The notes: a model not told the origin generated them from the sequence alone. A stretch of 64,000 bases of DNA from Ceratocystis colombiana (GCA_026419805.1 JAOSLS010000008.1:186001-250000), one strand, 5' to 3'; shown: positions 1-11,891, counted from the stretch's first letter. Numbers and translations are program-made.

Positions 1-3000
1 CTGCTCTATGCCTTTTCGGTTTTCTCTTTTCTTTTATTTTCTCTTTTTTTTTATTTTTTATTTTTTATTTTTTTTTCCTCTTTTTTCCCCCCTCTCAGTT
101 GAGTTGCTTTTCTCGTTCTTGTTGTCCCTTTGCTGTCTGTCTCTCGTTTGTGGAGTTTTGAGAAAAGAAAATGCGGCCAATGAGAGGCATAGACAGAACA
201 GAATCTAGACTCTTAAAGGGGTGGCACAGAAGGCGATGGAAACAGAGCCGACATGGACAAGCGTGCGAGGTTGCGTGGAGATGTGTGTTAGAAAGGAAGG
301 CGCGGGATAGGAAGGGAAACAGCTTGCGTATTCTTGTCTGCGGATGTTTCGTTTTCGGTGAGCATGGGGAGGGGGCTCTAACGGGGCGGAATCCCTCTCG
401 TAGGTGGAACGGGACAGAAACAAAGCCTAAACTCAAAACTCAAAAACTCAACGTAGGTAGGATCCAGCGGCCTGGCCAGGCTGCGGCGGCGATGCATTAT
501 GTGCTTGATGTATTGTGTTATGTGTTCTGGTGTTGATGTGTGATGTTTGGTTACTTCTTTGCTTGTCTTGGGCGTGGGAGGGGCTTGGTGCAACTCCAAT
601 TTGGAAGGCCAAGCCAAGGAGCCAAGGAGCGAAAGAACACAGCGCCGGCAGACCAAGGAAGGCGGAACCTGGGTAAAAGAGGCGAAGGTCTCGCCCCCTC
701 CTTGGACCTCCCTGGCCAGGAGTTAGTAGTTGGTGGCAGTTGCACAACGCTAATAACGCTAATTCTACGGAGGGCTCAGAGAGCAAAAAGCAGGCCAAGA
801 CCAAGACCCAACAACAATGCAATCGAAAAAGGACAGAAAAGAAAAGACAATAAAATGGCTCCTACTTGAATTCGCCGTTACCGAGACTGCAGCCCCTACC
901 TTACGTGCGTAACGTGATATATGTACATAGCGCTGGTATAACTACCTGCTCGTATGTATATGAAGGAGGAAGGACTGACTTACAAAATAGGAAATACTGG
1001 ATAGTTACATGCGGACATTGATGGATGGCTGGCTGTGTCTCGCATGTACTTATTTTTGCCAATATAAGCATGTGCGTAGCATGTACAATGTACAATGCCT
1101 ATCTAAGACGGGCTCTTGCTTGATTTGTTTTGCAGACATACTGTACCTACTCGCATACATATGTCAATATATGTAGTGTCCAATGTAACTCTGTAGTAGC
1201 TAGCTACCAGTTTTTGACCTATACTTGATTTTCTGTTTCTCAAGCTTTGATTCGTGCTTTTTTTCCTTTTTTTCATTTTTTTTTCCCGGTGATCTTCCAA
1301 CTGAGGGGAAAGTTGCGTCCAAAGCTCGGGTTTCAAAGCCCACCCAGTCTACTTCACTGTAACCAAGCATCTCATTCCCAGCCCCAACAACATCTAACAC
1401 AGACACAGGTCATCACAAAGTTAGCATGCATATGCCTTTGATCTTCGCTTCCACAAAGATACCGATACGATACAAGCACTTTCCTGCAGACGCCGAGAAT
1501 ACCATGAGCACCGCTCTCTCACCGCCGCTAGTGGCCTTCCAAAAACCAGCCACATATCAAGCCATAAAGCTGCTACTATATAATTCTTCACGCTGCCTAG
1601 CTGCCTGACAGGTCATAAACGACAAGAATTATCTCAGCCTTGGGTAACCTCCTAATGCAGACCTCCTTCTGATCCCCCTTCATCCCTCCACCCCTTCACC
1701 CCTTCCCTCCAAGCACCCAACAACGTCACTGTCTGCTATATGCCTGTATTTCTAAACATTTCTCCAGACCATCCGGAGTTGTGGATCTTGCAGGTTTTCA
1801 AGGAGGCTGTGAGCAGCGGCAGAAGCGTGGACAGTTCATACTTCACGCATCGTTGATAAGCGATCTCCCTGCTGCGAAGAAAATCAGTGCGTGTCTTGTT
1901 CTTGTTCTTCCTTCGTCTTCGGATGTTTTCTCTGTGCAGGCCTAGGCTGTGTTGCCCCCCTGCAATTACTCGTCATTACCCCCACCCCAATTCACGATGA
2001 TTGTTCTGCTATTTGTCCAGAGCCAAGCCTACATATCCTGACCCCGAAGTCCAGAATAGGCCTACGCCGGTACTGGAGTATTGATTTGTGCTTAGCTGTG
2101 GGAACGCCGGCACTTGGATATGTAAGTCAAGTCTGCCTAGGATACCAAGACAAGACCACACCCTTGCAATGCTCCACATCGGCTGTCGATTCTTGCTTGA
2201 TGCGGCTTTATGCTAGCAACAATCTGGACAGACTGAATAAGGCTGCTCATTTCGAAAAGACAGACTTGTCACCCCAATCCCTGCTAGATTTTCATACACG
2301 CCCCCCTCTTTGTTACTTTGGTGGTGTGGGCCGAGGTGGTGTGGCGCTGTGTTTTATGGCCATCATCGCATCATAGGTTACAAAAGTTTGTTGCAGAAAA
2401 AAAACCGACTGCACAATGCCAATGCCAACAACGGATTGTCAAGGCAAAGTGCCTGACTTGTTTCAAGACAACTTGTGATAGTGTCATGGGTACGCGCAAT
2501 AATAGGTGAGTGTGAGTTGTTTGGTTTTGATGTCGGGATTTTCAAGCAGGCTACACAGTGTGCATCATGGTTGTTGAACACAGCCTGTTCTGGAATAACA
2601 GGCAAGTGGAATCACTGACTTCTCACGAAGCTTGAAGCTTGTTCTTTTGTTGTTCCGATACAAAAGCCTTTTGGGACTGTGGCCAAGGCTGTGGCCGCGA
2701 CCACAGGGTTCTTTCGTTGGTGGAACTTTGCCATTGTCATGCCCTTCTTCCCGGACACGTACACACACGGACACATACACTAAGCCATATGCATATGTGC
2801 ATGGGCACAGCCAACAGAACACATACGCAGTACTTGTATATGCATGATAAATTCTTCCTTATTTGCCGTATAGCCGTTACTTTTTCTTCCCCTTCCTTAC
2901 GGCTACTTGCGTCATACGCCGTCTTTATATCCTGTTCCTCTGATGATGGCTGGCTAACGTTTCGGGGGTTGTTTAGCACGGCCGCCAATATGCATACTTG

Positions 3001-3765
3001 CGCCGTACCATTCACGAGCCTCAGTCATGTAACTCCGTAGAGAATGTTCCACTGCTTCATAGAGTTTACGCAGAGTATTTGTCCAGCAGTATGTTTATTC
3101 GGGATGTTTTACCTGTTCTACAAAGAAGTAAGACAACATTTACTGCCGAAAATGGGGTTGAATGACTTGAACCTGGACCTATCGACGTCTACAGGGATCA
3201 TCACCAAGACCAAACAACGCCGGGATAGCCCTCTGCAAGATTGAGTATGGGTTTTCGGCGAGAGACGGCCAACTATTGTTACTGTTGATATTGAATTATT
3301 TCACGTCTATCTACTAATTTTTCGCAATACGACAACAGGTGACCAACTTGACTTGGCTTGACTTGAACGAGCAGAATGTCAACTGCTGCCGAACTTGAGT
3401 TTGAATAGTTGGGCTTGAACTTGTATATATTTACCGCCTACGGGAACGCTGTTTGTTTGAATCTCTTAACGCCTAACTACTGCTTTTCCACGCCAATATG
3501 ATGGCGTATTCTGAACGCAAGCGGCCTGGAGGATGCCGTCCTCCGACATCACTTACGGACAGTCAGCCGTTGTAGGTGAGTGTCGGCTTCAAGGAGCTTC
3601 TCTGGCTTTTTAGGGTTTGGCTTTGCAATCTGGAGGCTTTTCCACCAGATGTTGCCCGAGGGCTTCTCTGCTAGGCAAGGTTTTAGGATTGGCTAGCTGT
3701 TGTTTTTGGTTTATGGCGCCCTGCTTGTTTATTAGGCTAATAGCTGTCAATCTACAGTACTGCCC
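1..3765. other. left intergenic region, no gene supported
   Basis: This stretch starts with a long T-rich tract (about positions 20-90). The open frames are short, lack family motifs and have no convincing splice-joined continuation. The longest, 1891-2376 on the plus strand, is 161 codons of cysteine-rich low-complexity sequence with no recognisable domain. No tRNA, rRNA or transposon domain was recognised. It may include the UTR or promoter of a gene beyond the left edge. Confidence 0.5.
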
Positions 3766-4119
3766 CTAGCAGAGTGGAATGGAAAACTTGGGTTGTGAGC
3801 AACCTGAGACTAGCCGCCGTACTTCTGCATTCACGTAGTTGAGCCGCACGTGATACTCTTCAAAATCGCCGTGTCCGGAGCGCGCTGCCAGGGTTCGGGG
3901 GACCGTACCTCTGTGTAGCCCCTTCATCCACCCGATGTCATATGGTTTTGGGTGGTTCAGTGCTCCGCCGAGATGTCTGATCTTCGGGCAGTTGTCTTTT
4001 ATCCAGTAGTAGAAGTCTGCTTTGAAGGCCGCGTTATTGCGTCTTCTCGCTGCTGCCAGTGACATTGCCGCCCTTGGAGCTAAAAGGTTTGCAAACCGCT
4101 TTAGCGCTGGCCGACCCAC
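3766..4119 (-). mobile_element. LINE (Tad-like) C-terminal fragment, decayed
   Basis: The minus strand encodes a 117-residue frame containing the block AARSGHGDFEEYHVRLN near its C-terminus. This resembles the segment just after RNase H in fungal non-LTR retrotransposons (usual form: ARSGHGDF..YH.RF.H). The cysteine-rich tail normally found there is eroded and no reverse transcriptase is present. It lies 59 bp from a tRNA-Arg gene and points away from it. A second fragment with the same ARxGHGDF block lies on the plus strand at 4320-5110, so the two are separate insertions of related elements. The family call rests on motif recognition only. Confidence 0.6.
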
Positions 4120-4178
4120 ATATTCAAAGCAATATAGCAGCTACTCCGGATTGTCTCAAACGGCCAGCTACCGCTGAA

Positions 4179-4250
4179 GCTCCCCTAGCCCAATGGTAGG
4201 GCGTCAGACTTCTAATCTGAAGGTTGCGGGTTCGAGTCCCGCGGGGAGTT
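4179..4250 (+). tRNA. tRNA-Arg (UCU), no intron
   Basis: All four arms fold. The acceptor stem is GCTCCCC with GGGGAGT (one G-T pair), the D stem is GCCC/GGGC, the anticodon stem is TCAGA/TCTGA with loop CTTCTAA giving anticodon TCT, and the T stem is GCGGG/CCCGC with loop TTCGAGT. The discriminator base is T at 4250. The gene is 72 nt with no intron. A weak T-run lies downstream (4278-4285). LINE debris flanks it on both sides. Confidence 0.95.
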
Positions 4251-4319
4251 CACTATACGGATCGCGATACGTGATGTTATTTTTTTTACCCACTTCCATG
4301 ATCTTGAGCCTAAGCTTTA

Positions 4320-5113
4320 ACCTGAATTTTGTGGGGACACTCACTCCGATGGCTCGAAAGATGCGGACGGAAACACAGGGACAGGATGGGTCGCCACCAC
4401 AAACGGAGCTACCCTGGAACCAGGACACAAAGCTCTAGGCAAATGGGTGGAGGTGGCAGATGCAGATGCATATGGAGCCTGCGAGGCAACTGAGCGGGCT
4501 GTAGCACACATGGACGTCCAGGAAATCTAGATTTGTCTAGACAACCAAGGAATAGTCGATCGACTACGCAACCCGGACATCATTGACGAAACGAAACAGA
4601 ACCTGAACATATGGAAGAGCAAGAGTGACAGGAGACGCGTCCAGGTGCTCTGGGTCCCAGGAAATGAATACGCTGATGCACAAGCCAAGCTTGGATGCCT
4701 CGGATCCAACCGCGAGCCCCGCGTCAGCCTGGCAGGGGCACAAAGGTGAAAGAGAAATCAACTGCACACAGAGTACAAAGAGTGGTGGAAAGAGCAGGAG
4801 TGATACCGTCCACTTGATGTATCCCCTGCGGCCCCCGTTTTCGGGCGCCGAGTTATAAGGGCCTAGATAGGATAGAACTGGGACACATCCTGGCAGCCAG
4901 GACGGGGCATGGAGACTTTGATCAATGCCATGACCTCTTCAATCACCAGTGCCTACGCAAGTGCACCCACTGCAACCAACCAAAGGGACGAGGAGACCTG
5001 CGGACGTGCAGGATCTTTCCAGGGCCGTCAAGCCAAAGGTTTACGGACAAGTTACTGAAAAATACAAAAGCAGCAAAGTACGTTGCTGGCGGGCTACATC
5101 GGAACTTGAAGCA
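4320..5113 (+). mobile_element. LINE RNase H and C-terminal fragment, decayed
   Basis: One frame runs through a type I RNase H domain. It has SDGS with the first catalytic Asp near 4350, GTGWV, an acidic block near 4450-4485, LDNQ near 4535 and a closing WVPG...NEYADAQAK near 4650-4690. A single in-frame TAG (about 4528-4530) interrupts it. After a frame change the terminal part resumes at about 4861 with LAARTGHGDFDQCHD and a cysteine cluster (CLRKCTHC...C), ending at a stop near 5110. No EN or RT domain is present, so this is a 5'-truncated, mutated copy. Its 3' end is probably near 5475 (see the tail entry). It starts about 70 bp after the tRNA-Arg. Confidence 0.7.
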
Positions 5114-5442
5114 CTTATAGCTGAGGTGAGAATTGCAACCCGCACATACACAGAACACGGTTGCACGCAGTGAAAACGAAAAGAAGAGAAGGAGGAGAAA
5201 GGGGACCGAGAGGGGCGGCTAGGTGAGGAAGAATGGAAGAGAGGCAAGAGCGGGGGGAGATGTCGAAGGGACTCTGAAGCGAGGTTGGAGGGCCTTTCTC
5301 CCTCCTAACGTCCAGGGTCTACTTTAAAATGCGGCAACCGCTTCGCCGAACAGAGAACAAAACCGACGTACTCCCCCAGGGCCAACACCCTAGGCCTTCT
5401 TAGACTAGACTACTATATAGACAGGGCGCCACAAGCCAAAAA

Positions 5443-5545
5443 CGGTAGATGTTAAATAATACAAACAAACAAAAATAACTTGAATTTATTTAACTTCTGT
5501 GGGAGTCATCAAAATCAAAAGACACCGGGCTGCCCACCGGACAGA
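5443..5545. mobile_element. two LINE 3' ends meeting tail to tail
   Basis: On the plus strand, GGTAGATGTTAAATAATACA followed by ACAA repeats (about 5446-5475) looks like a LINE 3' end with a short tandem tail. It would terminate the plus-strand RNase H fragment to its left. Directly next to it (about 5480-5545), read on the minus strand, is another copy of the same family end: AGAAGTTAAATAAATTCAAG. Both resemble the 3' ends of the two small insertions near 11.8 and 12.3 kb (shared core GTnGACGTTAAAnAAAT). The right boundary of the minus-strand piece is not defined. Confidence 0.5.
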
Positions 5546-5702
5546 ATTAGCTCTCTGCAATTTTCTAATGTTATGGATATCAAAGCCGCCAAACTAAGCA
5601 CAGAGGTAAGAGAGTCTATTATCTAAAAAAGCAAAATTAATCAAAGAAATACAAACAACAGTTCAAGTCTCCAAGGGACATCAGGTATAGGCATAAGCCC
5701 AT

Positions 5703-7695
5703 TCAATGATCTCCAACGATAGTGGAGCCAGGCCCAGAGTCACTCCCGGAACTACTGCGATGAAGTTGGTGCCTAACTACTGGGGCCGGAGCCGGAGCTG
5801 CGACCTGGGCTGAAGCTGATGTCAAGACATCGTTGCTGATGGGAATGGCCTTTTCCTCATCAGCAGAGCCTGGGAGTTCTTCAGGATCGATGTATGCATA
5901 TTTAGAATGAGCGCGAATGCGAGCACCATACACCCAGAATAGAAATGGAATTAAGCAGCAGGCCAGGGATGTGAAAGCCAAAAGGGATGATGCCCACTGA
6001 TACCCGAGACGATCGTACATTTGGCGCGTAAAGAGGACACAGCTAGCACCCCAAAGAGACCGAATGAAGGTCTTTGCGGCAAGCACAGATGCTGCTTGGT
6101 GTTGGTATGAGTCAACAAGATAGTTGTTAGCAGAGTTGTAGAGGAAAATGAAGCCAAAGCCGACAGGGAAACCACCAAGTGCGGGACCAGCCCATGAGAG
6201 ACGTGGGTAGGATGACCAGGCAAATATAAACAAGCCTATGGGAATGAACCAGCACGCGCACATCATGGGGATCAGACGAACCTCGGCCGGTGGGCGGCCA
6301 TTGTACTTTTGCATCAGCTTTAGATAGTGCTTGTTGACCAGTGGCGAGCAACAGGCCGAAAGCATCACACCTACGGCCAGGGGGATAAACATCAATCCTG
6401 TCTTGCCGTTGGAATAACCTTTGCCCTTCCCGTACACAATCGGAAAGGCAATGAAGAACATGTACAAAAGACCGTAAAGAACTGACATATAAAGAGAGAT
6501 TAGCAGCACAATGAGTTCCCCAAACAACAGACGGAATGGCCGCAGGATGAAGATGATTAGAGTCTCGCCGATAGGCCGCTTATCTAGCTCCTGCTCAGTG
6601 ACCCACTCTTGACTGCCCGTCTGTTTTCGTAATCTGTCTGCGCGGCGAGCCAGAATAGTTGGCGTGTACGTTTCAGGCACGGTGAAAGTGATGAGAATCC
6701 AAATGACAGCAGCGAGGATAATTTGGATATAGTATAGCCAGCGCCAAGAGGTGCCGTCGTACAAATAGCCACCGACAAGCGGGCCAATCGCGGGACCGAG
6801 AAATGGGGCGGCGGAAAAGGCGGCCATGGGGACGGCCCGATCCTCGTTCTTCCACATGTCTGCTAGAGTGCCACCAACAAGAGTCATAGGGGCTGAGAAG
6901 GCGATGCCGTCAATCGCACGGCATACAATGAGAGTGGTGATGTTGGTGGCAACGGCACAGGGGATAATGAAGATGACGGCGATAAAAAGAGTGATACCAC
7001 TATATAAAGTATAGAAGTTAGTAAGAGTATGTGGGTGAATCTTAATGGTTGCGGTGCCTTACTAGACAATACGGCGACCGTATATTTCAGATAGAGGGGC
7101 AAACACCATAGGTCCTAGAGGTGCATGAGTTGTTAGAAACGGACAGACGCAGACCTAGATACAACCATGGCAACTTACCAACGCCGAATCCAACCACAAA
7201 CACAGTAATTGTCAGCAGCGCCACTTCGTCGCTCACATTGAACCGCTGTTTAACGCCGGAAATGCCTGGCGTAATAACGGACGACGAAAACGCAACAACA
7301 AAACATGTCACTGCCACTACCATGGTGCAGTACCATTTGAATGCCTTGCTCCAGTTTTTGGGGTTCTCGGGGTCATTAAGCTCAAAAGCCACTAGCTTGT
7401 AACGCTTGCCACTAGTACCGGGTATAACAGGGCCAGGAAGCTGGCCTTTGAGCACTTCGCGTCGGTATTCATCGAGGTTGGCATCTACCGATACCGTGCG
7501 GTACGGCAGATTAGGGTCGTTTTGCGGATCGTAGATCTGCTTTGTAGCAGTAGATCGTAGCGTATGCAATGAGTGGCGTGTGGCATGGGACCCGCGTGAG
7601 GTGGAAGGGCCAAGACGAGACCCAGACATAGGAGATGGGTCGGGGTTGTCCTCCAGATCAGCGACGGGGCCATGTGTATGAGAGGCGGACTCCAT
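5703..7695 (-). CDS. MFS transporter, DHA1 family (TPO1/multidrug type)
   Basis: Predicted 621-residue plasma-membrane proton antiporter exporting polyamines or drugs. Exons are 7695-7179, 7114-7063 and 6999-5703, with clean GT-AG joins restoring ...VGFGVG-PMVFAPLSEIYGRR-IVYGITLF. A hydrophilic N-terminus of about 120 residues precedes the DPENPKNWSKAFKW block typical of TPO1-like DHA1 carriers. Twelve hydrophobic segments follow, with the loop motif LSEIYGRR after TM2 and GPAIGPLVGGYL in TM5 (antiporter motif C). A long charged central loop sits between TM6 and TM7. The C-terminal tail is Ala/Pro/Ser-rich. The start is ATG 7695, the only ATG leading into the conserved N-terminal block. Substrate cannot be read from sequence. 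Confidence 0.88.
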
Positions 7696-10421
7696 CGTGT
7701 ATGATATATGGCTAAGAAATAAAAAGAAATGGACTATATGCAACAGAAAGACGTATAAAATTTAGGAGCCAAGGAAAACATTGGCGTCACAACAACAGTG
7801 AAGTAGACGAATAGGTATACGATGGTCTGACGAGTAACACAGCCCAGCCCCCGCCTCTAATAGAAGACAGGCGGGCCATCCCCAACTATTTATCCACGAC
7901 AGGCTAGAGACACTCGTCATATATTTCTTCTTGCATCTAGGTACTGACTTACCAGAAACGGCAAGTTGTGGGCGTTGATGCCGATCCAACCACGGCCAGG
8001 CATCACCCTCCACACCAAAAGGGGCTCTTGTTATTGTTGTTGTATCGGGCAGATTTCGGCTAGCCGGAGAAGGCCTTGTCTTGTATACACAGATACACAA
8101 GCCCACAATAGCAAGATTAGAGCCAGAAGCCGGCGGGAATCTAGAATGTTGTCCGACGTCAAAGTGAGGAAGAGCGCTGGATATAACCCGGATTTTACCT
8201 ACGTCTTTCCCCCCTTAAGCCTGGCCTCAAAAAAAGAGGCTGGCTAGCCGGCAGAGCGGGCATTTCCCTTCTTGTTGGGTGCCCCCCCTCCCCCGTGTTC
8301 GGTCTAGTATCGAATTGTTAGCGCAAAGTCCCTTTCAATTGTCTCTCCGAGCAAATGCCATGAGACCGTGGCCAACTTCGGGCTTTATCGGGGGTTCGGA
8401 CGGGAAGGCATAACCTTAATGGCGAGCTAGCGTCTGGGCCTTTTTTGCCTGCCTGATTTGTTTTGCATTACAGCGGAAACTCGTCCTCTGCTAAAATACG
8501 TATAAAGGGACAAAGGGTAATTCTCAGCTCAAGGTCGTAGCTGAGATGCGTTACTCAAGAATAGTTGTAGCTCCTCAAGGGATGCTGATATCTCGTGATT
8601 TTCCACATTAAGAGACAGAAAATGCCAGATACGGATACTAGTAGGGAAGCATGGACAAAAGAAGCAGTTGCCCTAGCAGTTCGATCCGAGGACACATCAC
8701 CTTCTCTTGTTACTTTGAATGTATAGGGAAAGAGCCCGTTCTTCTTCGGCAGTAAAAATTACTAGATCAGATCAGTCTCTTTCGCCTCTGTGGCGGTTAT
8801 TGCTTTGTATAGCCGATCCTTGTTTGGCCCTAACCCTAATGAGACATGCAATTTACTTTACTTCTACCCCCATGATCGAGTGTCTCGTGATGGTCGAGTT
8901 TATTTTGCAGCCAGTCACATCTTGGCTCCGTGATTTTAGCAACGTTCTTTCTAACAAGGTAGCCCTTTACGATCTTGGAAGCACCGATGCTATACACAAG
9001 CGCAAACTCTTGGAGAGGTTGCTCCTCATAGTCTCCCAGATCTGACGCTGATTTAGTAGTGCTTCTAGTGGATTCTCGTTTTGGCAGCTGGTCTAGTCGA
9101 CTGTGTTAGCCTAGAGCTAAGTTGTCACGATGAGTATTTTCTACATTATCACCCGACAACAGAGGTCCTTTAGTTCATGGCTTCCCAGGATTGGTCTGAG
9201 GCTTTGTGTCGTCCCGAATGTTGCAGCGAGAGAAGACATCGTGGCCAACTTGCGTGATGACCGGAACCGCCAGGATTCTGCCAGTCTTGCTCAGACAAAC
9301 TACAGCAACCGCGTTTTAGTTTTCTTACAAGTTAGGCTTGTCGAGGGTACCCTAGATGCTGTTGGCCGTGCGAATAGTGGCTACAGAGATCATATAGGAA
9401 ACAATGGGCTACACAAGGCCTGAACGTGTTCAGCGTTAGAGCCGATGTTATTACATTTAAGGTATACATATCGATGTCTAAATTGCCGCTGGACAGCCAA
9501 CCCTCGACAATCAAGCCCTATGCCTCCTCCAAAGATCCAATACAAAAGCATGTAAGGGAAAACAAACGGTACGAGAACAAGTGTAAATATGCGGTATCTC
9601 AAACGAAATACATGATTCTCTAGCTGGTGAGTCTGAATATGTTTGTCGGCTTGTTGAAACACTCAGGCTAGACAATACCGGATCAGTCCATTTGGTTGGT
9701 TGTGTGATTGTTTGCACTTTTTCCCAACATTCACCTACTGTTATTTTGCAGCGACAGCGACACGACGGTGTATCTTGAACAGGAGCAGCTGGCCTATACT
9801 GCCTTCAGAGCAACTCCCGAGCGGCCAGAAGCTGTCGACGCACATACATTTCGACAGCAGCAAGATTTGCTGCTTTGGTGTTTCTCGGAAGCTTGCCTGC
9901 CAGTACTTGGATCTATGGCCTTAGCAATGCTTTGCATGTCCATCGATGGCCTCGTTCTTTGAGCTGATTGCAGGCCTTGCACCTAGGTGGGAAGCTGTGT
10001 TACAATTGCCTACAGTACTTATAGAAGCCTCAATCCCTGGCTCTGGCCTCCGGGGCATGTTCTGGCTCTGTTCTTGTGAGGCTCTTGTATCGGAAATGCG
10101 GAAAGAGGACTTGGTGGGAATACTAACTCTGGGCAGAAGATATCTTTACTACTCTTTCTACCCTTCCTTATAGTAGAGGCGCGATAGGCCCTTTCTCCTG
10201 CGTAGCTAATGTGGTGTTATGCCATCAATCCTTGACACACGAGCTTTGCTTGAGTTTTCAATAGCGAGCTGCCTTGTAAGTCAAGCTGGTCTTCCAATCG
10301 TCTCCTCTACATAGTCTCTTAGGACTCGATTTGCCTCACTCACAGTTTCCTGTGGTCGTAGACGCCGGATGCCGGCCAACTAAAGTCGGCTATAATGTCC
10401 GATAAGGGCCGTATTTTTCCA
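7696..10421. other. gene-poor intergenic region
   Basis: About 2.7 kb between the MFS gene and the 5S rRNA pair. Open frames are short (up to about 114 codons) and I recognise no domain in any of them. TAACCCTAA near 8828 is an isolated fragment, not a telomeric array. The region may contain the MFS promoter at its left end. The rest looks like decayed or non-coding DNA. Confidence 0.45.
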
Positions 10422-10540
10422 ACATACGACCATAGCCTGTGGAAAATACGGGGTCCCGTCTGCTCCCCCTTAGTCAAGCCACAGAGCGCCGAACCAGTAG
10501 TATGGTGGGTGACCACATGCGAATCCTCGGTGTTGTATGT
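10422..10540 (+). rRNA. 5S rRNA, copy 1
   Basis: Exactly 119 nt. Helix I is formed by ACATACGAC at the start and GTTGTATGT at the end. The fungal 5S core GACCATAG and the GGTGGGTGACCAC block are present. Helix II (CTGTGG with CCACAG) pairs. A T-rich Pol III stop (CTTTTTTG, about 10551-10558) follows within 20 bp. Dispersed 5S genes like this are usual in filamentous ascomycetes. Confidence 0.92.
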
Positions 10541-10613
10541 CAGTTGTTTCTTTTTTGCACTCTCATGATGTGAAAACATTCTCTATGGAAGGCGATATCT
10601 CCTAAATCTTCCA

Positions 10614-10732
10614 ACATACGACCATAGCTTGTAGAAAGCACGGGATCCCGTCCGCTCTCCCCTAGTTAACCTACAAAGCGCTGGACTAGTACTACGGTGG
10701 GTGACCACGTGGGAATCCCCAGTGTTGTATGT
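10614..10732 (+). rRNA. 5S rRNA, copy 2
   Basis: Also exactly 119 nt, 192 bp downstream of copy 1 in the same orientation, with identical helix I ends and a run of nine T directly after the 3' end as Pol III terminator. It differs from copy 1 at 21 positions (18 transitions), but helix II is kept (CTTGTAG with CTACAAAG) through paired changes. Both copies are therefore plausibly functional, belonging to divergent 5S types rather than being a gene and a pseudogene. Confidence 0.92.
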
Positions 10733-10744
10733 CTTTTTTTTTCA

Positions 10745-11675
10745 GCTCTCTTTTTGTTGCGCTTTTGAATGTGGCCTTAGATAGCCTAAAGCAGCATGAG
10801 ATCTCACAGTCGGCGCACTCGAAACCCTGGAGCTTCTTGAAGAGATCTATCATGACGAGCATACAGAGGATTGGCGAGGCTAGTGAGCCTTGAAGTAGAC
10901 TACTCCCTACCTTTCTTTCCATTGGGAGTCCTCCATCTACAGATAGGCTCACCTACCTGTCCACTTACAGAGGAACTATGGCCATCTTTGGCTTCTCAGT
11001 CTGGCTACTAGCCTTTCCTTCTTGGCCGCGTCAAAGGCGCCCTTGATATTGAAGGTGACTATTGATGTGACCTTCTTCAGCTTTGACTTTCGCCGAGGCT
11101 AGCTTCTCCCAGAGTCTTGCTTTCGGATTAGCTTCCTACTTCACCTCCATCTAGCCACCAGTTGGGTGTCGGTGTCTAGGAGGGCTTCGGCCTTTTCCCG
11201 TGGTGTTTTCTTTGTACCACCGTTCTGAGTTAACGAGGGGGGAGGGGGGGGGGGGTCCTCCAGCCGAGCCTGGCTTCCCAACTCGGTTAACCGTTTGAGC
11301 ACGTCGGCAGCTTCCGTCATGTTCTCAATGGTCTGCTTCCATAGCCCCCATTTTGCCGATCTTATCTCCACTTGGAACAACCTCCTCTTTGTCTTGTACA
11401 CCTAAAAGCACGTGTTGATGGAACTTCCCTCTTCGGCTCTCCGCCACGCCGAACTCATCTCTGACCGCAGCCGCACATCGCGAGTTCCACCACCTTTTGC
11501 CCGTGCCTTTGCCTAGAGCTTTGGGTGCTGTCTTGTCGAGTGCGCTAGCCATTGCTTTGATCAGGTTAGCTGCGAGTTGTTCGATGTCGTTCTCCCTTAG
11601 GGGTTCTCTTGCGTGTATAGAGTTGCTTTCTCTTGCGCAGGCTTTTGTGAACTTCTCTGTGTCAAGTCTGTTCAT
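10745..11675 (-). mobile_element. LINE (Tad-like) relic: linker and partial reverse transcriptase
   Basis: Read on the minus strand, 11675-11325 carries the region between endonuclease and RT, including KRWWNSRCAAAVRD (usual form: WW...L...R). After a frame change, 11401-11141 continues with a charged segment. Near 11070-11005 is VTFNIKGAFDAAKKERLVAR, which matches RT motif A (FDIKGAFD). Near 10940-10850 is LLQGSLASPILCMLVMIDL, which matches the PQGSPLSPILF block. Frameshifts and stops separate the pieces, the YADD box is absent, and the element is cut off where the 5S pair begins. It is dead. The Tad-like assignment is from motif recognition. Confidence 0.7.
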
Positions 11676-11730
11676 GTTGCATCAGGTGGCCTACCTGCGT
11701 TGTCGATATGTATGTCGTCGATTGAAGGCT

Positions 11731-11824
11731 ATATTCAGCATCTAGATTTGATTTGATTTGATTTGAATTTCTTTAACGTCTACTGGAATCACTGAGATCA
11801 AACGACGGAGATATTCAGCATCTA
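11731..11824 (-). mobile_element. 66-bp LINE 3'-end insertion with 14-bp target-site duplication
   Basis: ATATTCAGCATCTA occurs at 11731-11744 and again at 11811-11824 with no mismatch. Between the copies lie 66 bp (11745-11810). On the minus strand the insert reads as a LINE 3' end (AGTAGACGTTAAAGAAATTC) closed by four CAAAT-type repeats at its left edge. Perfect duplications, a short tandem tail and severe 5' truncation are the signature of target-primed reverse transcription. It lies 67 bp before tRNA-Ser. Confidence 0.8.
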
Positions 11825-11891
11825 TTTTTTTTTTTTTCGACGCAAATTCATCGCCACCATTATAATCCCAACTATAGAACGATTCACTGTG

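Noticed and set aside
1891..2376. 161-codon open frame near the left end
   Set aside because: Cysteine-rich low-complexity translation, no splice-extended domain, no family motif.
8828..8840. TAACCCTAA-like telomere motif
   Set aside because: Only about one and a half units, isolated, without subtelomeric repeats. Chance match.
9130..9423. 97-codon frame in the gene-poor region, possible transposon remnant
   Set aside because: No transposase, RT, integrase or other motif recognised on either strand. Nothing to support a call.
10340..10579. 79-codon minus-strand frame
   Set aside because: Overlaps 5S rRNA copy 1 completely. The rRNA structure explains the sequence.
10614..11675. 5S-LINE chimera made by template switching
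   Set aside because: The 5S genes are on the plus strand and the LINE is on the minus strand with its 3' side next to them. Template switching would give same-sense fusions.
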